Shown here in pieces: positions 44,963-53,138 of a DNA stretch of 64,000 bases; positions within the stretch are counted from its first letter, which is position 1, and each line of letters begins with the position of its first letter. A model generated the notes under the pieces. That model searched no databases. It had not been told where the DNA came from and saw nothing but the letters and a program-made list of their open reading frames with translations. Where the stretch lies: the NCBI RefSeq assembly GCF_021502585.1, contig NZ_JAKFGM010000002.1:301001-365000 (forward strand), written 5' to 3'. The stretch comes from Sphingomonas cremea (GTDB lineage: Bacteria > Pseudomonadota > Alphaproteobacteria > Sphingomonadales > Sphingomonadaceae). The position numbers and the translations under genes are program-made.

Positions 44963-45861
44963 ATTGCGACGCAGCGGCCTTCGGGCCCAACCATGCCTCG
45001 GTACATTCCTGGAGTCGTGAAGCCCCAGGCAGCCTCCCCCTCAGGCGACACGGCAATCAATCCTCCATTGCCGCCGAGCGCCTGGATATCGGCGAGCACC
45101 CCATCCAACGCTTCTTTGAGTTCCGCACCGCTCATTCGGACGCGCGCGCACAGCTCATGGGCGGCGGCGGCACGGATGAATATCTCGCCGAGGCCGGTGG
45201 CACTGACCGCAGCAGCGCGATCGTCAGCATAGGTGCCGGCTCCAATCAGCGGCGAGTCCCCGATGCGGCCCCAACGCTTGGCGGTCAGTCCTCCGGTTGA
45301 GGTGGCCGCGGCAACATGGCCATTTGCGTCGACGGCAACCGCGCCAATCGTTCCATATTTGATGTCGGCATCGAACGCTTCGCTGCCGCGCGCGAGCAAT
45401 TCGTCCAATTGGCGACGCCGCTCGGCCGTGACGAACCAACGGTTGGGAACCTGCTCCAATCCCACCTCGCAGGCGAAATCATCGGCGCCTTCATAGCTCA
45501 TCAGGACATGCGGGCTTTGCTCCATTACCGCGCGGGCAGCGCTGATCGGTGCACGGGTCGAGCGCAGGCCTGCCACAGCGCCGCAGCGGCGGTCTCGGCC
45601 GTCCATGATCGATGCGTCCAGCTCCACATGGCCGTCAAATGCCAACACGCTGCCACGCCCGGCGTTGAAGCAGGGATCTTCCTCGAGAACGCGTGACGCT
45701 GCTTCGACCGCGTCAAGCGCGGTGCCGCCTGCCGAAAGGATCGCTTCGCCGGCATCGAGCGATGCGCTGAGGCCAATGCGTCCCGCTTCATCCAGCTCGG
45801 CCGCCAACGCGCCGCGACGCATCGATCCCGATCCGCCATGGATAACCAGTTTCCAGCTCAT
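44938..45861 (-). CDS. Isoaspartyl peptidase/L-asparaginase
   Basis: A 307-residue N-terminal nucleophile hydrolase that splits isoaspartyl dipeptides and asparagine. It is made as a precursor and cleaves itself before Thr171 in KYGTIGAVAVDANGHVAAATSTGG. Other marks are VIHGGSGSMRR, ALDAVEAASRVLEEDPCFNAGRGSVL and RWGRIGDSPLIGAGTYADDRAAAVSATGLGE. The length and motifs fit the IaaA/plant-type asparaginase group. The stop overlaps the converging DUF482 gene. Confidence 0.93.
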   Translation of the reverse strand: MSWKLVIHGGSGSMRRGALAAELDEAGRIGLSASLDAGEAILSAGGTALDAVEAASRVLEEDPCFNAGRGSVLAFDGHVELDASIMDGRDRRCGAVAGLRSTRAPISAARAVMEQSPHVLMSYEGADDFACEVGLEQVPNRWFVTAERRRQLDELLARGSEAFDADIKYGTIGAVAVDANGHVAAATSTGGLTAKRWGRIGDSPLIGAGTYADDRAAAVSATGLGEIFIRAAAAHELCARVRMSGAELKEALDGVLADIQALGGNGGLIAVSPEGEAAWGFTTPGMYRGMVGPEGRCVAIYDEESER

Positions 45862-45922
45862 CGGCAGGCCCTAGCGCGGGGACGATTGCAATTCCAGTTG
45901 ACCGGTGAGTAATACGATATTA

Positions 45923-45936
45923 ATTTGATATCAAAT
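45923..45936. promoter_or_regulatory. Palindrome before the SPFH gene, candidate operator
   Basis: The perfect 14-bp palindrome ATTTGATATCAAAT lies 14 nt upstream of the SPFH gene start and directly before its ribosome site. A/T-rich palindromes of this kind suit ribbon-helix-helix proteins, and one is encoded at the end of this two-gene unit. Autoregulation is inferred. Confidence 0.5.
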
Positions 45937-45950
45937 AAAGGGAGAGACTG

Positions 45951-46853
45951 ATGACCGAGTCGAATGTGATTGCGCTGAACAGCAGTCGGGAGCGCTCGGC
46001 CTCGACGGCAAGCGGTTACCTGATGCTCTTTGTACTGCTGCTGGCGCTCATCGCGCAGGTTTGGGCCATCCTCGAACTAGCAAGCGACAACAAAGGCCCT
46101 CTTCAATTGGCGACAGTCATCGTAGCGCCCTTCGTTCTGATCTTTGTCGCCAGCGGCTTTTACATGCTCCAACCCAACCAGGCAGCGGCAATCACCCTGT
46201 TCGGTGACTATAAGGGCACCGACCGCGCGACCGGCCTGCGCTGGGTGCTCCCTTGGCTGATGCGCAAAAAGGTATCGGTCCGCGCCAACAATTTCATCAG
46301 CGACAAGATCAAGGTCAACGACCTGCGCGGCAATCCGATCGAGATGGCAGCGCAGATCGTCTGGCGCGTGGTCGACACCGCACAGGCACTGTTCGACGTC
46401 GACGATTATAGGGAGTTCGTCCGGGTCCAGGTCGAAGCTGCAATTCGTACGATCGGCTCGCGCTATCCGTATGACGATTTCGAACATCTCGAGGTGACCC
46501 TTCGCGGTCACCATGACGAGGTTGGCGGCGAGCTGAGGAAGGAATTGATCGCCCGCCTCGCGGTAGCCGGAATTACAATCGACGAATGCGGCTTCACCCA
46601 TCTGGCCTATGCCACGGAAATCGCCGGTGCGATGCTGCGCCGACAGCAGGCGCAGGCAATCGTGGCGGCCCGCCGCACTTTGGTTGACGGCGCGGTAGGC
46701 ATGGTTGAGATGGCGCTCGATGCATTGAGTGAGAAGAATGTCGTGCATCTGGACGATGAGCGACGCGCGGCGATGGTGTCGAACCTTATGGTGGTCCTCT
46801 GCGGCGAGCGCGACACCCAGCCTGTCGTAAATACTGGCACGCTCTACCAGTAG
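45951..46853 (+). CDS. SPFH (stomatin/prohibitin-like) membrane protein
   Basis: A 300-residue membrane protein. The N-terminus has two hydrophobic helices ([21 protein letters not shown] and [21 protein letters not shown]), followed by the SPFH or band-7 region ([52 protein letters not shown] [66 protein letters not shown]). Such proteins form ring-like membrane assemblies and support membrane-protein complexes. A small RHH protein gene follows in 10 nt. GGGAGAG is the ribosome site. Confidence 0.9.
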   Translation: MTESNVIALNSSRERSASTASGYLMLFVLLLALIAQVWAILELASDNKGPLQLATVIVAPFVLIFVASGFYMLQPNQAAAITLFGDYKGTDRATGLRWVLPWLMRKKVSVRANNFISDKIKVNDLRGNPIEMAAQIVWRVVDTAQALFDVDDYREFVRVQVEAAIRTIGSRYPYDDFEHLEVTLRGHHDEVGGELRKELIARLAVAGITIDECGFTHLAYATEIAGAMLRRQQAQAIVAARRTLVDGAVGMVEMALDALSEKNVVHLDDERRAAMVSNLMVVLCGERDTQPVVNTGTLYQ

Positions 46854-46863
46854 GGACGGGCCG

Positions 46864-47073
46864 GTGGGCGATGAGCGCAAAGCCTACCCATTGAGGGTCG
46901 ATCCTGCATTGTGGGTGGCGGTTGAGCGCGCCGCCGCCGCGGAGCTTCGAAGCGTCAATGCCCAAGTGGAGTGCTTGTTGCGCGAGGCGCTAAGAGCCAG
47001 GGGCATCAAGCTCGATGCGCCGACACCAGCTCGTCGCGGCCGGCCCCCAAAATCGCCCAGCAGCGCCGGCTAA
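46864..47073 (+). CDS. Small ribbon-helix-helix (Arc-like) protein
   Basis: A 69-residue protein with an N-terminal beta strand (RKAYPLRVDPALW), two helices (VAVERAAAAELRSVNAQVECLLREALRARG) and a basic Pro-rich tail (PARRGRPPKSP) that may contact DNA. The layout fits Arc/MetJ or HicB-type DNA binders. No toxin partner is seen; its partner is the SPFH gene. GTG is the start at 46864. It may repress its operon through the ATTTGATATCAAAT site. Confidence 0.72.
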   Translation: MGDERKAYPLRVDPALWVAVERAAAAELRSVNAQVECLLREALRARGIKLDAPTPARRGRPPKSPSSAG

Positions 47074-47103
47074 GGCCATTGCTTCGCCGAGTTGGACCCT
47101 TGC

Positions 47104-48927
47104 TTAAATTTGGCGCCGCCATTCGGTCAGGTCGGAAAACATCGCTCGCGCGGCCTGCTCGCCCAAGTCGGCAGCACGCATCAGGCCGATCTTGTCGGAC
47201 CGCAACTCCCGCGCCAGCCCGGCGAGCGATGCGGAGGTCGAATTCGAACGGAGCGCGCTGCCGCCAAAATCACCTTGGAAGCGAATCCCGAAAATTGCCG
47301 CGCCGATCGCCGGCAGTCCGGCCGAAACCAGGGTCAGCCAATATTGCAAGCGCTCGACCCAGTCAGGTGCAAGCAGCAACGCGACAATTGTCGCAGCAGA
47401 GGTTAGCAAGATCGTCCAAAATATGGCCGAGCTGATCTTCCCCAACCGGTGGTCGAGCAGCATGATCTGATGACTTTGTGCCTGATGATATTCGACCTGC
47501 GGGTCGACTTCGTGCGCCGCGATCGATTCGGCTAGGGCCGGTACGGCTTCCGGAGCAATCCTGCCGGCTGGGCATCCGCTTGCCCGCCATACCGCGGCAG
47601 CATACCAATCGATCCAGCGACGGGCGACCGGGTTAGTCGGGCTTCCGGGAGGATCGGGCGCGGCGATGCCAAGCAACTTCAAACTTCTTAGCGGCCGAAG
47701 CCGTTCGGCCAGCTGGCGATAATCGAGCCAGCGACGGTGCCATTCGTGGCGGATTCCGAAGCGCGTGTTGAGGATGATGATCAGCGCCAGCACGCATTCG
47801 ATCGCTGCCAGCGGCAGCTTCGATCCGGACAGCATGAACCCGGCGAATCCGATAACGACCGCAAGCGCAGCCAGGCTGAAATTGAGCACATGGCCACTAT
47901 GGTAATTTTGGGCGAAATGGTTGGCCAGCTGGTCGCTCCAGCTATTGGCGTCGCCAATCAGGTCGAGCGGCAAATTCACGCCGTGGCGATCCGCGCACGC
48001 CTCGCAATATCGCTCCCATTCTGCTTCACGCAGTTCGGCGGTTCGGGTCGCTCGGAAATCCTTCGCCCCGAAGCTTGAGACCCCGGCCGTCGCCAGCAGA
48101 AGTGGATATTCAACCCTTGCCCGGAATTGACGTGAACGTTCGTTGTAGAATGTTGCCAGATAAGCTCGCTCGCGCATGTCCCGGGGCGGCGCCAGCAGCA
48201 GTTCGAGCAGGGCAGCCATATGATCGCTGTCGAATGGACGGCGGTCGACATAGTCGCTGTGCAAAGTAAGCACTGCCGGATCGTAAGCGCTCCAAAGCAG
48301 GGACACCGGCTTGCGCGGGTCGACCGGTACGTGGACGATCGGAGTTCCACGAGACAGCGCTAACTCAACAACTTCGCCGGTACCGCCACGGCCGCGCGGC
48401 ACTTCGCCATCCCAGACTGCTATCAGCAGGTCAGATTGAGCAACTATGGCCCTGCCGGCCATGACATAGGCATCGAGCGGATCGGTCGCGTCGCCGGGCA
48501 ATTCGAGGAAGCGCGACGCGGAGTCGGCAAGCCGGTCGAAGTCGGCACGATATGCTTCAGGGACATCGCGCCGAGTCTGCTCACGCGGGAACGGAAGCAC
48601 GACCTGCAACCCATAGCCGTTGGCGGTGGCGGCATTGGCCGCAATCTGATCGGCACCGTCGGCCAACGGCGATACTATTGAAAACCGGGGCGCCCCCTCG
48701 GCGAACCAGTCGGCATTGGCAGCGAACAACTCGCTTGCCGTCGCGGTAATCTCACGCACCACCTCGTCAATGCGCGACGCCACGTCGGCCATGTTTTCAC
48801 CGAGTGACGCTGATCGGTGGCCGGTGACCCCAAGGCTCAAGGCAAACGGCGGACGCGGCGGCGCGCTCGATTGCACGCCTGCTCTTGGTACGCGGGCTAT
48901 CTCGCCTGCTCGCTTAACGTTCGTCAC
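47104..48927 (-). CDS. SLOG-domain protein with four membrane helices
   Basis: A 607-residue protein. Residues 28-205 look like a SLOG domain, a Rossmann-like sensor or processor of nucleotide ligands: SLGVTGHRSASLGEN (31-45), VSPLADGADQIA (85-96), VVLPFPREQ, LLIAVWDGEVP (167-177) and GRGGTGEVVELA (179-190). A middle region follows to about 340. Four membrane helices lie at about 345-366, 371-389, 501-521 and 529-550, as two pairs with a basic, Arg-rich segment (HRRWLDYRQLAERLRPLRSL) between. No nuclease or other enzyme domain is evident. It is the last gene in an operon with a TIR protein. GTG start at 48927; homologues were not checked. Confidence 0.72.
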   Translation of the reverse strand: MTNVKRAGEIARVPRAGVQSSAPPRPPFALSLGVTGHRSASLGENMADVASRIDEVVREITATASELFAANADWFAEGAPRFSIVSPLADGADQIAANAATANGYGLQVVLPFPREQTRRDVPEAYRADFDRLADSASRFLELPGDATDPLDAYVMAGRAIVAQSDLLIAVWDGEVPRGRGGTGEVVELALSRGTPIVHVPVDPRKPVSLLWSAYDPAVLTLHSDYVDRRPFDSDHMAALLELLLAPPRDMRERAYLATFYNERSRQFRARVEYPLLLATAGVSSFGAKDFRATRTAELREAEWERYCEACADRHGVNLPLDLIGDANSWSDQLANHFAQNYHSGHVLNFSLAALAVVIGFAGFMLSGSKLPLAAIECVLALIIILNTRFGIRHEWHRRWLDYRQLAERLRPLRSLKLLGIAAPDPPGSPTNPVARRWIDWYAAAVWRASGCPAGRIAPEAVPALAESIAAHEVDPQVEYHQAQSHQIMLLDHRLGKISSAIFWTILLTSAATIVALLLAPDWVERLQYWLTLVSAGLPAIGAAIFGIRFQGDFGGSALRSNSTSASLAGLARELRSDKIGLMRAADLGEQAARAMFSDLTEWRRQI

Positions 48928-48992
48928 GATGCAATGAGGCTGCCCCCAAATGCCCGGAATGACCAGAGGCCTCGCGCGCCAAGTTCGCCGCT

Positions 48993-49424
48993 CTACTCTC
49001 TTTGACCGTTCTGGTTGTTGCCGATCGGGTCATAGTCGACGGACTTCCCACCCGGCCACTCAAACCAAAATGTGAATGCAAATTGCTTTTGCGCCTTGTT
49101 GCGATTGTAGACGATAAGCTGCTTGCCGCTCCGCTCGACACTCAGGGGGACGAACTGATTCCATGTGGAAGGCGACGTAGGGCATGCCGGTGGCGTACCC
49201 TGAGACTCAACCCACAACGCATTGGACGGGGTCGGCTTGAACACTAGGCCGGTTTCATCGGGGTCGACGATGTTGAAGTAGATTATGATCCCGGGATGCT
49301 TGTCGTTTTTGAAATCCAGGCTTTGCGTTTTTCCGTTTCCGTCATCCAGTTCGAACGTGACTCCTTTTGGATTGCTGGCCTTGGTCACGATCACGTCGAT
49401 GTCCATGTCTTTTACTTTTGGCAT
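48993..49424 (-). CDS. Small unknown protein between TIR and SLOG genes
   Basis: A 143-residue protein with no signal peptide and no membrane helix. I do not recognise it. The sequence alternates hydrophobic and polar residues over many short strands (DIDVIVTKAS, GVTFELDD, GIIIYFNIVD, LIVYNRN, FAFTFWFEW), suggesting a beta-sandwich. Two Pro-rich turns carry CPTSPSTW and DYDPIGNN. GGAGCAGGGGG precedes the ATG. The TIR gene ends 24 nt before it and the SLOG gene starts 65 nt after it, so all three are probably one transcript. Confidence 0.7.
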   Translation of the reverse strand: MPKVKDMDIDVIVTKASNPKGVTFELDDGNGKTQSLDFKNDKHPGIIIYFNIVDPDETGLVFKPTPSNALWVESQGTPPACPTSPSTWNQFVPLSVERSGKQLIVYNRNKAQKQFAFTFWFEWPGGKSVDYDPIGNNQNGQRE

Positions 49425-49448
49425 GATGCACCCCCTGCTCCTTGCTGG

Positions 49449-51602
49449 TTAAAGTTTGGCGCGGTCGCTGAGCGATTGGCGATAACCCATTGATGCCAAC
49501 TGCGATGCAATCCGCATTCCTTCTGCACGCCGTCCGATACCGCGCAGCATTTCACCGCGTTCAGCAAGCTGGCGCGGCGTCTCGGCAAGGTTCTTTGGCC
49601 AGACGGAGAGACCGGCTGTCCATGATGCCCTTGCACCTGACCGGTCGCCAGCCAGCCACTGCAGGTCGCCCATCAATTTTAGCGCCTGCGCCGGAGCGAA
49701 CCGTTCCTTTGGACTTTGCGGGTTGTCGGCACGAATCGAATTTAGAAGTTGACGAGCAATAGCCAGGGATTCGGCGCGAGATCCCCCGCGCATGGCCATC
49801 TCTGCACGCAGCCGAAGGCATTCGCGATCCCCGTCGCGCCATGCGATAATGCTTGGGTCGCGTACCATCAACGAGTCTGTTTTGGCGCACCCCGCTTCGG
49901 CTAATTGCCCGGCGTCGCCAATTCGGCCGGAGCGAAGCAAAAGAAGAGCCTGGTTCAGCTGCGTATCCGCGCTTCTGCCTTTCCAGTCGGCATTAGCGGG
50001 TTCGAGTTCCACCAGTTGCCGGCCGACTTCCACTGCAGCAGCTGCATTCTGTACTGCCGACTGGGTTTCGCCCCGCGCAAATCGTAGCAGCGACAAATGC
50101 ATGTTCGCGATCATGGCATGCTGCCGCAAGTTCGCGTCTGGTCGATCCTGGGCCAGGTAGGGCGCGAGCAAGGAAAGCTGGTGTTCCCGCTGTTGGATAG
50201 CGAGGTCGAGCTTTCCCGCGCGGTCAAGCGCATCGGCATAATAGGCGAGCGCATTCTCCATGAGCTGCAGATATTCGACATTGTTCGGCTCGGCGGCCAG
50301 CAACCGATCCATCGCCCTTACAGAGGTCTGGAAGGTTTCGACCGCGGCAACATATTTCGCTTGTTGAAGCTCAACGATCCCCAGGTTGCTTGCCGAATAG
50401 ACCCCCTCAAGCTGCCATTTGGGATTGTCGGGCTGCAGGGCCATCATCCGTTGCGCAAGACGCCGATATTCGCGAAATTGGACCGCGGCTTCATCGATTT
50501 GGCCGCGCAAGCGGGCAGTCTCGCCGACAAAGAATACGCTCTGGGCATGGTCGTACATGCGCTGCGGGTCATTGGGGAAGCGGCGCAATTCCTCTGCAGT
50601 GCCGGCCAGCGCCTCGCGATAGCGGCGCAACGCCCCGTCAAGATCGCCGCGCGATGCGGCAATCTGGCCGATCAGCGTAAGGGCCTTCGATCGTTGCGCC
50701 AGCGCTTCGTCCGACAAGCTGGTCTTGTCCTGCTTCTCATAATAGGCCAGCGCCCGCGCCCCCACAGCGTCGAGCACGTCGAGGCGTCCGACAGGCTCCA
50801 GCTTGTCGCGCAGGTCGCCAAGCATGAAGCCGATCAATCCTTCGGCCTCCCGCCGCTGATCACGCGCTTCGTCACGTGCATCGATTGCGGTGTAGGCCAG
50901 GCCGCTGGCCACCAGCATTCCGGCAACCGAGGCCGCGGTAATGGCGTAGAGCCTGCGATGTCGCCGCTGCGCCTCGCGCTGGGCGAGATCGTCGAGGCCA
51001 ACGCCCATCATTCCCGCGGCAATCTTTAGCAGCCCCATCTTCCGTCCGTCGCCGCCATCTCGAAGGTCTGCGGCGATCGGCTCCGCGCGCTGTGCGGTAG
51101 GTCTTCCGCGACGGTCGAAATGGACGCGCAGTGCCGCCGGGAAACATTCTTCCGCCTCGTGGCCAGGATCATCACTGGCGAACGGTTCCCCGTCGATAAT
51201 TGCCGCGAGGATGCGGTCTTCGCGGTGTAGGCGCTTGAAGCAGGCAATTTCCTCGTCGATCCAGCGTGATTTCGCTGCCGACATCGAACAAAGCACGATC
51301 AGGAAGCGCGACCCTGCGATAGCTTCCTCAATTTCTTCGCCCAGATCACTGGCTGCAGCCAGCTCGTGGCGGTCGCGAAAGATGGGCGCGAGTTGCTTTG
51401 GGATTGGCCCGTGGTCCGTCAACTTGCCGACCAGCCGAGGCGGAACGTGAAATTCCTCAAGCGCTTCGTGAAGCCAGTCGGCCATCTCGGCGTCGTCGTG
51501 GCTGTAACTAAGGAATGCCATGTAGCGGTGCTGGGGCGCAGGACGCCGCGAGCGGAAAGCAGCCCCCCGAATGGATCGCGTCAATTGGGCAAGCTCGGCC
51601 AT
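49449..51602 (-). CDS. TIR domain protein with a membrane helix and TPR repeats
   Basis: A 717-residue protein. Residues 27-170 form a TIR domain (YMAFLSYSHDDAEMADWLHEALEEFHVPPRLVG, ASDLGEEIEEAIAGSRFLIVLCSMSAAKSRWIDEEI). Glu118, four residues after Trp114, sits where TIR NAD hydrolases keep the catalytic Glu. One membrane helix lies at about 218-240. A conserved connector follows (IGFMLGDLRDKLEPVGRLDVLDAVG), then about eight tetratricopeptide-like helical repeats to the C-terminus. TIR would be cytoplasmic if the N-terminus is inside, placing the repeats in the periplasm. It probably heads a three-gene operon. Confidence 0.85.
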   Translation of the reverse strand: MAELAQLTRSIRGAAFRSRRPAPQHRYMAFLSYSHDDAEMADWLHEALEEFHVPPRLVGKLTDHGPIPKQLAPIFRDRHELAAASDLGEEIEEAIAGSRFLIVLCSMSAAKSRWIDEEIACFKRLHREDRILAAIIDGEPFASDDPGHEAEECFPAALRVHFDRRGRPTAQRAEPIAADLRDGGDGRKMGLLKIAAGMMGVGLDDLAQREAQRRHRRLYAITAASVAGMLVASGLAYTAIDARDEARDQRREAEGLIGFMLGDLRDKLEPVGRLDVLDAVGARALAYYEKQDKTSLSDEALAQRSKALTLIGQIAASRGDLDGALRRYREALAGTAEELRRFPNDPQRMYDHAQSVFFVGETARLRGQIDEAAVQFREYRRLAQRMMALQPDNPKWQLEGVYSASNLGIVELQQAKYVAAVETFQTSVRAMDRLLAAEPNNVEYLQLMENALAYYADALDRAGKLDLAIQQREHQLSLLAPYLAQDRPDANLRQHAMIANMHLSLLRFARGETQSAVQNAAAAVEVGRQLVELEPANADWKGRSADTQLNQALLLLRSGRIGDAGQLAEAGCAKTDSLMVRDPSIIAWRDGDRECLRLRAEMAMRGGSRAESLAIARQLLNSIRADNPQSPKERFAPAQALKLMGDLQWLAGDRSGARASWTAGLSVWPKNLAETPRQLAERGEMLRGIGRRAEGMRIASQLASMGYRQSLSDRAKL

Positions 51603-51711
51603 TCAGCCACCCCGCCTCTAGTTTCGTAAACCTCCCATAACATGTGCCGTTTACCACGGCGAATCGGGGCTTGGGTTGGCCGCAATGAGGTCAGCGACTA
51701 TATGCGCCTGC

Positions 51712-52836
51712 ATGTCTTCAATTCGTCCTTGGCGTGACATCGACCGCCGTCAATCGCGCCGGATCATGGTCGGTAACGTCGCCGTCGGCGGTGATGCGCC
51801 GGTGACGGTGCAGACCATGACCAACACTCCGACTTCGGACGCCAGGGCGACGATCGATCAGATCCGGCGCTGCGAGGAAGCGGGAGTCGATATAATCCGG
51901 GTGTCATGTCCGGACGTCGAATCGACCGCAGCGTTGCGACAGATTGTTCGCGCCGCCAACGTACCGATCGTCGCCGATATTCATTTTCACTATAAGCGCG
52001 CGCTAGAGGCCGCGGATGCCGGCGCGGCGTGCCTGCGCATCAATCCAGGCAATATCGGCTCGGCCGAGCGGGTGCGTGAAGTGATCAGTGCCGCGAAGGC
52101 GAACGGTTGCGCGATCCGTATTGGGGTCAATGCCGGCAGCCTCGAAAAGGACCTGCTCGAAAAATATGGAGAGCCCTGTCCTGAGGCTTTGGTCGAAAGC
52201 GCGCTCGATCATATCCGCATCCTCGAGGATCATGATTTCCGCGAATATAAGGTCGCGGTGAAGGCCAGCGATCTGTTCCTGGCAGTCGCCGCCTATCAGC
52301 AACTGGCAGGCCAGGTTGATTGTCCGCTCCATCTGGGCATTACCGAGGCGGGCGGCTTTGTCGGCGGAACGGTCAAGTCGGCGATCGGGATCGGTTCGCT
52401 GCTCTGGGCCGGGATCGGCGACACGATCCGGGTTTCGCTGTCCGCCGAACCAGAGGAGGAAGTGAGGGTCGGCTACGAGATCCTCAAAAGCCTTGGCATC
52501 CGCAGTCGGGGCGTACGGGTCGTCTCCTGCCCAAGCTGCGCCCGGCAAGGTTTCGACGTGATCCGCACGGTCGAGAAGCTGGAGGAACGGCTGCAGCATA
52601 TCCGCACGCCGATGTCTCTTTCGGTGCTGGGCTGCGTCGTCAACGGTCCGGGCGAGGCCCGCGAAACCGATATCGGCATCACCGGCGGCGGCCAGGGCAA
52701 GCATATGGTCTATCTTTCGGGCGTCACCGATCACCATGTCCAAGACGCGGAGATGATCGACCATATCGTTCGTCTTGTCGAACAAAAGGCAGCCGAGATC
52801 GAGGCAGCGCAGGCCGCGTTCGAGGCAGCGGAATGA
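51712..52836 (+). CDS. ispG: 4-hydroxy-3-methylbut-2-enyl diphosphate synthase
   Basis: IspG makes HMBPP in the MEP route to isoprenoids, using a 4Fe-4S cluster. The 374-residue product shows [71 protein letters not shown], and the cluster motifs [11 protein letters not shown] and [16 protein letters not shown] with the third Cys in the latter. The start at 51712 ([18 protein letters not shown]) is used; a TTG 36 nt upstream is less likely. It overlaps the following small gene by 4 nt. Confidence 0.96.
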   Translation: MSSIRPWRDIDRRQSRRIMVGNVAVGGDAPVTVQTMTNTPTSDARATIDQIRRCEEAGVDIIRVSCPDVESTAALRQIVRAANVPIVADIHFHYKRALEAADAGAACLRINPGNIGSAERVREVISAAKANGCAIRIGVNAGSLEKDLLEKYGEPCPEALVESALDHIRILEDHDFREYKVAVKASDLFLAVAAYQQLAGQVDCPLHLGITEAGGFVGGTVKSAIGIGSLLWAGIGDTIRVSLSAEPEEEVRVGYEILKSLGIRSRGVRVVSCPSCARQGFDVIRTVEKLEERLQHIRTPMSLSVLGCVVNGPGEARETDIGITGGGQGKHMVYLSGVTDHHVQDAEMIDHIVRLVEQKAAEIEAAQAAFEAAE

Positions 52837-53063
52837 AGACTGTCGTCCGTTCGTCGGCGACGGGCGCTGCCGCGACCGGAGTTTCCGCCTCCGGATCAAG
52901 TTTAGTGGGAGCGGCGGCGCTTGGGGCGCTCGCGATGGGTGCAGTGGCACTCGGCGCACTTGCGATCGGACGCCTGTGGATCGGCAAGGCGCATATTCGC
53001 AAGCTTCGCGTCGACGAGTTGGAGATCGGGCGAGTGAGCCGCATCGGTGAAGCCGCCGAATAG
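52833..53063 (+). CDS. Small Ala/Gly-rich protein after ispG
   Basis: A 76-residue protein. A Ser- and Ala-rich start leads into about five short hydrophobic units, such as [23 protein letters not shown], and then [14 protein letters not shown]. The five-residue rhythm with small residues suggests a beta-helix or membrane-linked fold, but the function is unknown. The ATG at 52833 overlaps the ispG stop as ATGA, so translation is probably coupled. Similar small proteins occur in alphaproteobacteria. Confidence 0.65.
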   Translation: MKTVVRSSATGAAATGVSASGSSLVGAAALGALAMGAVALGALAIGRLWIGKAHIRKLRVDELEIGRVSRIGEAAE

Positions 53064-53138
53064 ACGGTCAAATGCTCGTTACATGTTTCCGCTGATCGTC
53101 CGGACGCCAGGGCTGGCGCGGGAGCGCGCTTCGGCTAA

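Noticed and set aside
46864..47073. RHH protein as an antitoxin
   Set aside because: No toxin-like gene is next to it; its partner is an SPFH membrane protein.
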